This document shows positions 13,465 to 25,200 of a DNA stretch of 64,000 bases, piece by piece (the stretch's first letter is position 1; each line of letters starts with the position of its first letter). The notes beneath the pieces are model-generated. The model searched no databases. It was given only the letters and a program-made list of their open reading frames with translations, and was not told the DNA's origin. A program made the position numbers and the translations under genes. Source of the DNA: Deuterostichococcus epilithicus (taxonomy: Eukaryota; Chlorophyta; Trebouxiophyceae; Prasiolales; Stichococcaceae); the NCBI GenBank assembly GCA_033439295.1, contig JAVTLE010000016.1:868001-932000 (forward strand). The letters run 5' to 3'.

Positions 13465-15301
13465 TCAGGGCGTTCCTGCGGCAGCGGGGAAGAAGGACAG
13501 CCTCAAAAAAGGTGACCTTTCTGCATCGGCGGACGCCTGCAACAGTGCTGATGCACATGGCTGAACGTCAAGCAGGCCAGCCCAAAGGTCATAATCAGTG
13601 TCGGGGCAGCTGAATCTGCCACACCTAGCACCAAGACGCCACGTGAAGCTGTTGCCATCAGCAAGCGTACAAAGTGAGCGCATCAACTGATGGCATGTAA
13701 GAAGCAGCGCAGAAGCGCACTCTGCAACGAGGGCCTGGCCGGAGGCGCTGGTGATTTGAACGTCAAAAGGCGGCGGCGGGAGCTCGCCAGTCGACTGCCA
13801 GACCGCGCCGAATTGGTTAACAAGCGGCACCCAGGGCCCTGGTGCCGTGCCGCCAGCCTGCTGCAAGCAACTCAGCAGTCGGTATAGTCGGTTGCTCAAC
13901 GAGCATGCTAGATGCTAGGAGCATCTGCGGCCTACATTCTAGGCGATATCAATTGCTGGTGCTTGTGAGGGTATTCCTGGAGCATTGCCGCGCACCTGCA
14001 CAGCATGGCGCAATGCGACTCCTTCAAGCGACCCCACGCCCGCCACCTGCGCAGTGGATGCAGCAACAGCTCGTCGTCAGGCTTGCAGGTGGACTGGCGC
14101 ACCAGACAGAAGACGATTTAGACTGCAGCACGCTGCAGTGTGTAGCAATATGGGTTACCTGATGGCACACGATCTCTACAACAATCATTCCGAACATGCC
14201 AACAATGCTCAGTTGAGCACAGATTGCGGTCAAACTGTGCTTGATGACACACCTACCTGCTCCAAGGCCAGCTGCAGGAAGCCACCAGCAGAAGGGCGGC
14301 CAGTGGTGACAGCCACAACAATGTTGCCAGGTGGCTCGCATGCCACCTGCGGCAATGACTCTACCCACTTGACAATTCTTGCATGGGTGATGATGCACCA
14401 CACTTTGCAAGGCACTCAACCTTCAGAGGCAGGCCCGGACATTCGAAACCTGGATGAGTGCCATGAGTCCCGCCGGCATCGCACCGCAGGTTATGGTGAG
14501 TGAACAGGAAAGATGTGGCCGCTACAGCGCACTACCTGGCGGAAGCGGATGGGGACTGCTCCGAGAGGGCTATTGTCGGTCGCATTTTGGATGAAGACAG
14601 GATATGGCAGGTTGATCTGGTTCAAAGCGCAGGATGCGCAAGTGTCTGCTATCAGCGCCTGAGAGGCCGGCCGGCCGCCGCATGATGCCTGCATATATCA
14701 GTCATGGAGTACTACATCATTCGCATTTGGCAGCGACTTGCGTGTAGCCACTCTGGCTCACGCTGCAGTCTCAACAGGTAGCTGTACAGCCTTGAGCAGC
14801 AGAGAGGTATTAGGTGGCTACAGGAAACAGCACAATGCTCTTTGAGGCCTGCGAAAACGTTGTTCACGTACCTGACTGGTGCACTCGATTTCGAGGCAGC
14901 GGCCGCACCCGGCAGCGGGCGCGTCAGTATTACCAGCCAGAGGGAAGCTGGGGTTTACAGCAGCGGCGGCGAAGTACGGCCTGGACGGAGTCCACACAAT
15001 TCGCCAGGGATACCCATCCACGTGCTGCAAGGTATGCTGCCATGCTTCGACAGTCATTCAGAGTCGATGCAATTGCAGGAACATGCAGAGCGAAACATCT
15101 CTCTGCGCACCAGAGGAACCGCCTCAGCTCGCCGTACCCGCAACGGCGCATCATGCAGCACAGGAAGGAGATCAGGACACTTTATCTGCCGTCACCTCCT
15201 CTCATGAATCCTGCAGACGTCATGCGTGTCAACCTCCGCTGATGCACCAGTACGCACCTGCCAGTGATGGGCGCCCCAAAGGGATGATTCGGGTCGGTGT
15301 C
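13465..15301 (-). CDS. Expansin-like protein B (5' exon not resolved)
   Basis: Tandem paralogue of expansin A on the same strand. Exons: 15258-15301 (DPNHPFGAPITG), about 15120-15165 (CGYGEL), 14872-15024 (YFAAAAVNPSFPL ... CGRCLEIEC), 14536-14658 (ADTCASC ... GAVPIRFRQ), 14257-14346 (VACEPPGNIVVAV ... LQLALEQ, exactly 30 codons as in gene A), 13721-13860 (FGAVWQSTGELPPPPFDVQI), 13465-13615 (C-terminal end). Exon borders match gene A, except that the two exons carrying TDRC and PIRFR in A are one exon here. It lacks the long Pro-rich tail. The CGYGEL exon has no nearby CAG acceptor; an AAG acceptor would add about 14 residues (VLISFLCCMMRR). That part of the model is weak. Confidence 0.85.
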
Positions 15302-16515
15302 CTGTGCAGGTTCCGAACCATTCCAAGATCATCTTCGGACCAGAGTGCAGTGTCAAGGCGAAACACATCCCCGAATGCTGCATCTATAGGTGTTTGCACG
15401 CAGCTCGCACATTTGGGCCCGCGTAATGGCCCAATGACCCTACGCAGTCATGTGAGACAGACATAAACAAATCAAACGTTCAACATAAGCATCAGGGAAG
15501 TGCGTGCAACGAAGTCGGGAAGTCGCGCGAAATCACGATGGCGCAGTCACGCTTCACTTTTACCTGTCACGAAGTCTGTCGGCAAAGTCTGCCCGTGTGT
15601 TGAGCTTTAACCTAGGCCAGCGAGGAGAAGCATCCCGGCGACGAGCGACAGCGGTGTTGGTCTGCTGAGCGTCAAGCCGCGCATCTTGACACGCCACAGG
15701 GTGAAGCGAAGGTTTGCAGAGCAGAAGCCAAGCGTGATATGATCTCAGAACAATTTTACGCTAGAGGCCTGCACGGGAAGTGTCTCTTATAGACGCACGT
15801 CAGAAACGGCGCGGGCAATGCGATTTTAGCGCCGCCAAATAATTCTAAGGCGGGTCCCAGGAAAGCTGTTTGCTCACAAAGCTCTAGAGTTGCCGGTCGA
15901 GGCCGGCAGCGGAGGTCATATGTGAGCCGTGTTACAGGCTCACAGGCAATGCCAACCGCCGTAATGTCAAAACAGCTTTTGTGGGCACTTTCACCCGCCG
16001 CCTGCGGCGCCAGCGGCGGCCTGCACACCCTGTCAAGCCCTGAGAAGGAGTTCTACTCACGCCCAGGTAATCACCAGGCGTGCATGGACGTCGTCACTCG
16101 AAAGACTCAGAAGAAAAATGTACTGCATTTTAGGAGTTCACCAATACCGGCAGCCAAACAGCCCCGAGGCATGTCATAGACGCCGCAAGACACACGCGCG
16201 GCCATCGGTGCGCCGTCGCCCGTCACAACTGCAACACGGACCATCAGTGCTCCCCCTGTCGCGTAGCGTCACATTATTACGGGCCCGGCACCAAAGCCGC
16301 ATGTCGCCTGCCGCCAGTAGCTGCGCGTTGAGCTGTTGCAGGCATGATTGCCACCTGGCGCCGAGCGCTGCCAGAGCCCTGCCGGCCTGTCGACCAGTAA
16401 ATGTCGGTGCACGGTCCCGCTACACTGGCGAATTGTTGTCGCTAGCACCGCCCTCCTTGGGCCGGCGCAGCGGCGCATTTTCCTGCCTGGCTGGTGCCAC
16501 CGCCTGGAGCCAGCT
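15302..16515. other. About 1.2 kb without a confirmed gene
   Basis: Lies between the first recognised exon of expansin B and the mannanase stop (both minus). It should contain the start and promoter of expansin B and the mannanase 3' UTR. A 90-codon minus frame at 15756-16028 shows no recognisable domain. Confidence 0.5.
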
Positions 16516-19500
16516 CTACAACATTGTGGCCATAGCCGAGCAGCCTGCACGACGTGCACTACAGCATCAGCAGGCGATTGCCTGATGCGGCAAGCGCATC
16601 TTTGGTAGCAGAATGTCAAAGTGCTGCAGCAGCTGAGGCAACCTGACAACCAGAAGCATCAGCCGGTCAAAGTGACTTAGCATGCCATGGCGCATCCTGG
16701 CGATGCGCATGCCATGCACATCTTGCTGCGACTTCTGCAGGTGGCATTGGCGAGCGCTGGCGACAATTTCCAGCTCACCTTGCTCGTAGGCGCCGCCGCC
16801 GGCCTGGCAGCAGGCCTCCTTGGAGGGCCATACAGGGGTGCCCTGCTCCAGGGTGGCATTGCCGGGGCCGTCCCAGTAGCGCGCGCAGACCGTCATGTTC
16901 TCCTCGCACCTGCGGACGCAAGGCAACCTGGCATCGGGTACCAGTCCATATGTGCCAGAGGCTGGGGTGCCAGAGGCTGGGGGCAACAACGGAGCAGGAG
17001 CCTCAGGTGTGCCGTCATATAAAGCAAGAGCGGGACTGCCAGAAGCAGAAAAGCCTGTGCCGGAAGTCCCCTCCCCGGTCCTGGTGCTTCCTCTACATAC
17101 TGCAGCGGATGCCAGGGTTGGGACGCGTCACAAGCCCGAGCGTTTCAACGATCGAAGGGTAGGCGCTCACGTGGCAAAGCCATGCTTGGTGGCGGGCACC
17201 CAGCAGCCCAGGTCGCACTCCTTGCGCGGCGGCGTCGCAACGACGGCATGCCGCATGCGGGCCGCGTAGTGCCGGATGATGTCGAAGGTGGAGTGCTCCG
17301 GGCGGACTCCATATTCGCCAGGCCCCACGCCCAGATACACCTGCACATCCCATCGCCAGAACAGCGCTCCCCGCAGGATCTTGCCCCTGCGGCGCAGAGG
17401 GCCAGTCAATATCAGCACGAGTAGTAGCACAGCAAATCGAACATGGACCCCACCCAGGTACAGCTTCACGTCCCACCGGCAGAACAGCGCAGCACAGGAT
17501 CTTGCCCCTGCGCTGCGGAACCAGCCGTGTCGAGTGCTGCAGGGTGATGTGATGGCAGTTTTCGCGAGCATGCGCACATGCATTTTTGGCTCTTGGTGAG
17601 AATGCCTGGGCCTGCAACTGAAGCCTAAAGCGGCATGCAGCGTGCAGAGCTTGCAGCCGGAACCCTGGCTGCCGCGCGGTCCGAGCACGAGACCGCTGCG
17701 GCAGCAGCCTCAGAGCGCCATGCACCAGGAAAAGGGACCCTCTGGTGGCAGCTCTGCATTATTCTCAGTGGAGGTGAGGGCGCACGCAAAGACGGAGTCC
17801 ATGGTGACGCCGGTCATGGCCTCGTACACGGGGTTGCGCTTCTTCTCGATCATGCCCTTCACAAAGTCCTTCTCCCACACGATCTTGCCGAACTCCTCCA
17901 GCAGCAGAGGCTTCCCCGTGTTGGCCTCTGCATCCTCCATGTGGTCCGTGACCCACTTGACCAAGAACTTCTTCTGCTTCCTGCAGCCAGGCAACAGGCG
18001 GCGTGGGGGCCGTCAGGACGGCAGCTGCGGCGCAGCGCGTGACGCAGCCACTATTTGATGTGCCATCGATCGTCGAGTGTGTCCCCACTGCCGCATGATC
18101 GTGCTGCGCAATGCGCGTGTTGTTGCAAAGCACCGGTGCATGCCGCTGCAATGCACACATGCGCTTGGGTCCTGGAGGTGGTGGACAGCAGGCGCCCAGC
18201 GCAGCCGCAGGCATTGTGACCGGCACCGTGGTGGGTGGCAGAAGTGCACTGGAATGGAGTGGAATGTAGTCGAACGTGCGGTGCGGTGGGGAAAAACTCA
18301 CATCTCCCAGTTGTCGGGCCACACGTGGATGCCGCCAAAGTCGATGCCCTTAGCGTTGGTGTTGTTCGTGAAGTCCTGCCCTGTCTGCGTCGCCCACCTG
18401 CGCAGATGCGAAAAGCCCGCCTGTTGAATCAGCTGCACCAGGACTTTGTCCTACCAGCACCTCTGATTGACGCCACTGCGCACGCACGAGCCGTATTGTG
18501 AGAAGCATCCCACCCTTGATGCAGTCACGCCAACTGCGCAGCCGCGCAACTATCACTATCACCCGTGCACAGGTGCAAAGCAGCAGCAGCAGCAGCGTGC
18601 CCGTCATGGGATCGTGAAAAGCAGGTGCAGCGCACCGAGAAGCGGGCATCTGGGGGTTGTCGTCGGCGCGCGGGTTCTCAGCGCCCCAGAAGCCCTCGCC
18701 ACCAGAGGTGACCAGGTGGTTGGGGTCCAGCTCCTTCATGTATGCTGCCATCTCCCCGATCCACGCCGGCAGGCTGTCCACGCACTCCGGCACCTGCCAG
18801 CAGGTTTGAGACTGTTTCAGGGACGCAGCACCGAGGTGAACACCCAGGGCGGCGCCACCATCTCCCGTCTTATGCCAGCAGGTTGTCATGCACTCCCGCC
18901 ATCTGCCGGCACTGTCAGGGACCAGGACGAGCCCTGCTCGCATCTAACCCTTTGAGCGTGCACTGCAAACTTGTTGAGCGCACATCCCCTCCAGCTGGCA
19001 TGGCAGTTGACACAGCCTGTGGCCGACGCCAGCGTCCCCTAAGAGAAACAGCAGCGCGGCGGACAGGGGGCGCGCACCCGCCAGGTCTCGCAGCGGGGCT
19101 CGTTGACCAGGTCCCAGGCGAAGATGGTGGCATCGTCCTTGTACTTGCGCCCGCTGATGGAGTTGGTGCGCTCCACCAGCGTCCTGCGGCGGTGTGTGGG
19201 GGCAATATGACGAGCGGTGCTTCGAAGACCAACAATCGATGTGGAAACAGCCGCATGGGAGGTTGCAGCTGATCGTGCTACAGTGGATGGGGGACAGCCG
19301 CTGGGAACAGGAGCAACTGCATGTACGTGGTGTCAAGCAGCACATGCGCAGCAGCTGCCGCTGTCAGGTGGCTGCCGGTTTCGGAGGACGTTCGGGTTTC
19401 GAGGGCAGGCGGGGCCGCACTTGAGGTGGTTTTTGTACAGGGACTTGCAGCCATCGTCGGACCAGAACACCGTGTGGCGCTCCACCTCATAGTCCTTCGT

Positions 19501-21570
19501 CTCCTGGTCGTACTCCTGCAGTTGCGCATGGTTGTGGGGTTTCAGCTGCATGTGGGGTTTCAGCTGCCAGGATAGGTTGCGGCCAGGCGGCCGACAAGAG
19601 GCAGCCAGCTGACAGTGTTGTTGGGAACAGGTCGCCGCACAACCTCCTCCGCTGTGCAGGGCTCAGGCACGCCGACCCTGCGGCCGTGTGCTGACAATGT
19701 GTGCGATCTCGACTCAGAACCAACGAGGCGGCGCAGGCTCCTGCTGGGCAGCCCGCGCTTGCAGTGAATTCCAGTCAGTAAACTCGCGGGTTCCAATTGC
19801 CCAATTGCCAGCATCGGGCATGAAACAGCTCCGTGGCATTGACTTGATGAACGAATCAGCTCAGAACTCACATGCGTTGCTGTGTCGCCGGCCTTGTCGG
19901 CGGGCCGCTCGCGCGTACGGCGGGGGCTGGTGGCAGACCAGTCCACAAACTCGTCGATGCCGCCAGAGTACTTCCAGTTGTCTAGCACCGACAGGATGAC
20001 GCGCAGGCCATACCGCCGCGCCTCCACCAGCACAAAGTCCAGCGCCTTGAACACCTGTGGTGTTGTGACTCTGAGGGGTCAGCAGGTACCGGGCACATGG
20101 CAGGAGTTTCGATGCTCAAGATTGAAGAAGTTGCAGAGCCAGAAAGAGTGTCTGCGCACGGTGCGCTAAGCGTCCCTCACGCGGAACACTGCCCCTGCAA
20201 ATGCAGAGTTCTAGGCAAGACAGCAGCCGCTGACGACATCGCAAGCCTACCTAGTGCTGACATCTCGAGCTGCCAAGCACGACCACTGCAGGGGAGGACG
20301 AGGCGCAGGGAGGAACCAGTGTTTGGACGCAGCAGCATTCCCAAATGTCCACCTTCTCGTTGTAGACGCCGGGGGCGGTCTGCAGCACGAAGTTGGGGTC
20401 CGTGGTGTGCGCAAAGATGCGCATCACGTTGAGACCCATGCCCGACGACTGTTTCAACGCTGATCGCACCAGCGCTCTGCCTTTTTTGCCACCTACGTTT
20501 GCGATAGAGTAGCTCAGAAGCCGGTGCTCAGTGAGCACCTCCCATGCAAACTGCAGAATGATCACAGCAGCGCTATGCAGGAGATGTTCGCAGCAACGTA
20601 CAGAATGACCCACCTGGCGTCCTGTGTTCGTGCGCGAAGACGAGCACATTCGACACCAGATGGTGCGCGTTGAAGCCTGCTGGGTACCACGGCCGGCATG
20701 ACAGCTCAAACTGCGCATCACACACCCAGCGTCAGGACAGCCGCACGGGCTAGCCAGGAGCATATATCTTGTTCAAGGAGGAGGAACAGGAGGAGAAAAC
20801 CCTACAGATGCAGCTGCCAGGTCCAAGCACGCGGCTCATCCATCCCTCCGTCACCTCTGTGCCGCGGACTTGGACAAAGTCGTTGTCCTGCGGCGGCGCG
20901 CCGACGCCGCCATATCTGAAGAACAGGAAGACCAGCAGGCCGACCGTGCCCAGGATGGTCCACTTGCGGCGCCAGATCCACCACGCACGGATGCCTCGCC
21001 GCACGTCGTGCGTGTCGCTGACCGAGCCCCAAGCGCCAGAGGAAGGCGCGCTGCGCATCATCACGAGAGTGACTGGCTGTCTCACGCCTCGCTGGGGGAA
21101 CAGGGGCTTGAAAACCGGACGGTAGCCGTTTACAGAGCACGAGGAAGGTGCATCGCAGCCGGCAGTTTGCGGTTGGCGTTTTGTATGGTACCAGCCTGCA
21201 AATGCACTCCGGGATGCACACAAGGTGCAAAGCCGCCACAGCCCGCACCACCGTGCAGCACACGGTCTGCGGTGCTAAACGGTGTGAAGGAGTCTCCGAG
21301 TCAGATCCGGCCAGTCCCTGCCGCGCCGGCAGCCGACGAGAAACAGGATGGCAGCCAGACCCACCTGCCGGCGAAGACGTCTCCTGTTGTCGCCGGCACG
21401 AATGGCTCCTTCTCCGCGTCGGAGGCTGACAGCTTGTGGCCATTCGTGCCGCCGTTCACCGCGCCGCTGATCGTGTTTGTGATGGAGCTGAGGCCCCACC
21501 CCGCGCCGTTGCCTCCCTTCTTGGCGCTCATGAGGCCCTGCCCAGACTTCCTGGGCGTCGTCGTGACCAT
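16516..21570 (-). CDS. Membrane-anchored mannan endo-1,4-beta-mannosidase, GH5 family
   Basis: Thirteen exons with closing phases give 615 aa: 21365-21570, 20855-21050, 20614-20710, 20353-20492, 19872-20054, 19421-19515, 19078-19183, 18636-18793, 18302-18397, 17786-17980, 17171-17386, 16779-16909, 16516-16544. The N terminus is a roughly 95-residue Ser/Gly-rich cytosolic part followed by [18 protein letters not shown], a type II signal anchor, so the enzyme should face the Golgi lumen or wall. Catalytic blocks: [43 protein letters not shown] (acid/base Glu), [22 protein letters not shown] (nucleophile Glu), GALFWRWD. After the barrel comes a Cys-rich module (CWVP ... C ... C ... WPSKEACC ... 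GGGAYEQGC), seen in algal secreted proteins. It cleaves beta-1,4-mannans. Divergent from the kinase gene starting at 22287. Confidence 0.93.
17456..17514 (-). repeat. Decayed copy of the mannanase exon at 17171-17386
   Basis: Lies in the intron just before the working exon on the minus strand. It repeats the acceptor and exon start (GCAG|GGGCAAGATCCTG ... GCGCTGTTCTG ... TGGGA) with a one-base loss that shifts the frame away from GALFWRWD. Confidence 0.7.
19531..19568 (+). repeat. Two tandem copies of GTGGGGTTTCAGCTGC
   Basis: Perfect 16-base unit repeated back to back with two extra bases, just upstream (minus sense) of the mannanase exon at 19421-19515, in the branch-point/acceptor area of that intron. 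Confidence 0.7.
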
Positions 21571-22286
21571 TGGAGAGCACCTGCTCCTCCTCGCTCTGGG
21601 TGAGCTTGAATCTAATGACATTCCATAGCGAGGCCCCTCCCGCAACCGCTGCCAGCCCACTCGCAATTACAAACTGTTGGTGAGCTTGCAGCACGATTCA
21701 GGTATCTGCCCAGATCTACAGACGACAGTTGGACTGGAATTTCCGATTTCGCGCGGCGCGACTGCTCCCTTGGGTTGAAGAACTGCGCCAGGCCCCGGGC
21801 GCCGGGCCCCAATACACTTGGCTGTTGTTGTCATTTGTCAGACAGGATGTTAGTCAGGTCAGATTGCGAGGCTGGGTATGCTTCGCCAAAACCCGCTTGT
21901 GGCACCTGCCTATTTGGTAAGGACCCAGGGCAAACTGCAAGGGCGCCCCAGCGCAGCATCTACAAGCTGTTCCCGTTGCAATTTTCACACTATCTGATCG
22001 GTCGACGCCGGTGCGATGCCCTTGCCGGCGACTTCCCGCGGCGCGTTTGCCCGGCGGCACGACCACAGCCCTGCCGGACGATAACCACTACGTCTCTTCC
22101 GGCACTACGAGGCAGTAGATCTGCGCGTTCTAACGACAGCCGCACTCTCAGAGGTCTCCGCGAAACACGCCAGACTGGGTCTTGAGGCAAACGTGGTGCC
22201 AAAAGACCCCTGCGTGCCAGTCGTAGGTACCTCCGTCATTCACACAGAGCCTTCCAGCAGTTGCTGGCTATCGCTGCCGACACGAG
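21571..22286. promoter_or_regulatory. Divergent upstream region of mannanase (-) and kinase (+)
   Basis: 716 bases between two start codons pointing away from each other, so it should hold both promoters and 5' UTRs. I see no recognisable motif or extra gene. Confidence 0.5.
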
Positions 22287-25200
22287 ATGGGCTGCACCGC
22301 CAGCAGGCCCGAGAGCAAGTCCAAGCGGACCAGCACAGCAGCTGACGGCAGTACCTCCGAGCCGGCGGGCCTGGCCACAGCGCAGCTGCTAGATCAGGCC
22401 TCGTCTTCAGATGCAGCAGCGCGCCGCGCAGCCCTCGCGGCCGCGGTGCAGGGTAAGCAGCCAAAACCCTCACGTGCGCCGCCGCCGCCACACCGAAGCA
22501 CCGCCAACAATCCGCTGTGGCGCTCCAGCAATGAGGCCAGGCGCTCTCTCCACGCCGTGCCCGCCAGCAAGGGCGACTCGTCGTGGGACTGGGTGGTGGG
22601 GCAGGACGGCGGGAGCCACGGCGGCAGCAGCCGGGGGCCTGGTGCGCAAGTGCAGCCGGGCGGCAGCGGCAGCTGGGGCCTCAGGCCGATGCGGCGGTCC
22701 ACAGACTTGAACAGCGTACGCGCATCATCATGTGAGTGGCTTCATAAGACAGTGCGCCTGCAGGGATCTCGCCTGCACGGTTTTCCTGCTGGGAGGAGTT
22801 CTAGTCCTGCGAAGTGTTGTTGTGCGGGTGTCTGTTGGTGCTATGAGGAAGGACGGGCTCCTCGAAACGGAGAGAACAGACAGTTTTACTTGCAGATCTG
22901 TGCTGCTGCAGATGTTGGATGTTTAGCATCCTGGTTTGAATTGCTGCAACGAGCTTGACTTATATGATTGGCGATGCTGAGAATTCAGGGGCCTCGCTGC
23001 TTGTTTTCGCAGTGCCCACGATGGGATTCATGCCGCGCCAGCGCGACTCCTCGCTGTTCAGGGTCACCGATCAGCGCCGCCCGGCGCCTGTCAGGTGAGC
23101 CGTCTGCCTGATCAAGCAGGCATGGAAGCACCCCCAAAATATCGGATGGCTGAAGTTCTGCTCCTTTGACTCCGGCGTGATGCCATGCAACGACCTGAGC
23201 CGCTGCAGAGATGCGACTTTGCAGGGAGACGCGCCGCATCAGGGCGGCAACGCTGGCCGGCGTGTCGCTCTTCAACCAGTACTTGGTACGAGATGTGGCG
23301 GAAAGTTTCATCCCGACCACGTGTTGATGTGGGAGCGCACAGTCCCCTGGTCTGCAGCTCCTGTGCTCCATGCCGCTACCTCGTCTGGCCAACACACGAA
23401 TCCACATAGCACTGTCCTCATCTTTAATGCGTGAGGTGATCGATTACCTGGGGGAGGGCAGCAGCGGCCGCGTGTACCTGTGCATGGACATCCACGACAG
23501 CCACCTATACGCGGTGAAGGTGCAGTACCATAGCAGCACCCTGGACCGCCTGCAACCGTGCCGCTGTTGTCGTGCACCTTCATGTCTTCTACTCGGAGCA
23601 CTTGCATTGTCACCGGCCATCATTTCCCAAGCTCCTCATCGACAACACCATGCACACTGCGGATCTTGCACCGACAGCTGACATGTGGAAGCTTTCCATG
23701 CGGTCTCCGAGCAGACCAACAGCGGCATCGCACATGCCGACCATGCCGTCTGCAGTCCTTGCCAACCGCCCCGCTCTGCCACTGCAGGTGCTGTTGAAGG
23801 AGGAGCTGTGCTGGCGACACAGCCGGCTGGCGTCTGCCGGTTCCGATAGCCTGGCGGACCTGCGGCGCGAGATCTCCGTCATGCGCACGCTGCGGCACCG
23901 CAACATCGTGTCCCTGCGCGAGGTGGCTGCTCTGGGCTGCATTGCGTTTGCTTGCCGGCTGTTGCCAGGGACCTTTCCTGACCCGCTGGTGCTGCATCGG
24001 GGCCACCCACCACTCCACCTGTTGAAACTTCCGAACGCAAGCACAAGACGTAATGCCATTCTGCTGCTGCAGGTGGTGGCGGACCAAGGCCAGGTCCTGC
24101 TGGCGCTACAGTACATGGATGGCTCCGCTCCCTCACCTCAGCATTGAACTGCAGGGTTACAACATCGAAAACCCTGCCGCAGGTCGTAGAGGACGAGGGC
24201 CAGATCCTGCTGGTGCTGGAGTGCATGGCGGGCTGCGATCCCTCACCTTGTTAGCATCATTCAATTCAATTAGACTCTCACTTTGACCACATCGAAAACC
24301 CTGCCGCAGGTCGTGGAGAACGAGGGCCGGATCCTGCTGGTGCTGGAGCACATGGAGGGCGGCCCCGCCTCACAATGACTAGAACTCTTGACCGGAACAT
24401 CCGGCAGTCACCTGCAAGCTTGGCCCGGTTCCGCCGCGCAGGTGGTGGAGGACGAGGGCCAGATCCTGCTGGTGCTGGAGCACATGGAGGGCGGTCCGGT
24501 GCTGTGCCGTGAGGCGCTGGCTGCCGGCGCGAAGCTGCCGGAGGAGCTGGCCCGCACCTACTTCCGCGACATGTGCAAGGTGTCAGGCTCCCTGCAGCGG
24601 CCCCGCTCTGGTCAGCACCTGCTTTGGCAACACATCGGCTGACGTGCGTATTGGGAGAGGCTCGCCCACATTCGCCTCCACAGCACACCGTGCATCAAGG
24701 GCGCTTTCGAGGTTGGGCAGCACTATGTGTGCGGCCAGCTGTCCATCCTACCCTGTGCCGTGCGCTGGCGCGCATCGTGACTGGCGCACAAGGGACTGCA
24801 CCGAGTCGGGCATCGGCCGAGTGTTGCAGCATGCAGCATAGCCGCATGGAACTGGGTGTTCCAATGTGACGTGAGGTGCTGCCGCCACTACTGAAACAGA
24901 AATCCTTTGTGTTAAAGCTTGTCGAATTGAATTGATTGTAAATATTACATATCATGAGTATGTTGTCGCTGTTGCCGCAGGCTGTGGACTACCTGCACCA
25001 CAAGAAGGTGGTGCACGGCGACATCAAGCCCGACAACATCCTTATATCCGCTAGCGGCGCCGTCACGGGTGCGCGCGGGGCTGGGGTGCCGCTCTGCCGC
25101 ATCCAGCACGGCGCATTTGTCCCGGCAGAGAGGCAGCACGCTGCTGTTGGTTCGACTCCCTCGATGACGATCAACAAGGGTAGTCCAGAATGCCGTACCG

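Noticed and set aside
15756-16028. 90-codon minus-strand gene
   Set aside because: No start context, domain or splice signal; likely chance.
25090-25180. tRNA suggested by the B-box word GGTTCGACTCC
   Set aside because: The T-arm stem does not pair and there is no acceptor stem or A box at the right distance; it is intronic.
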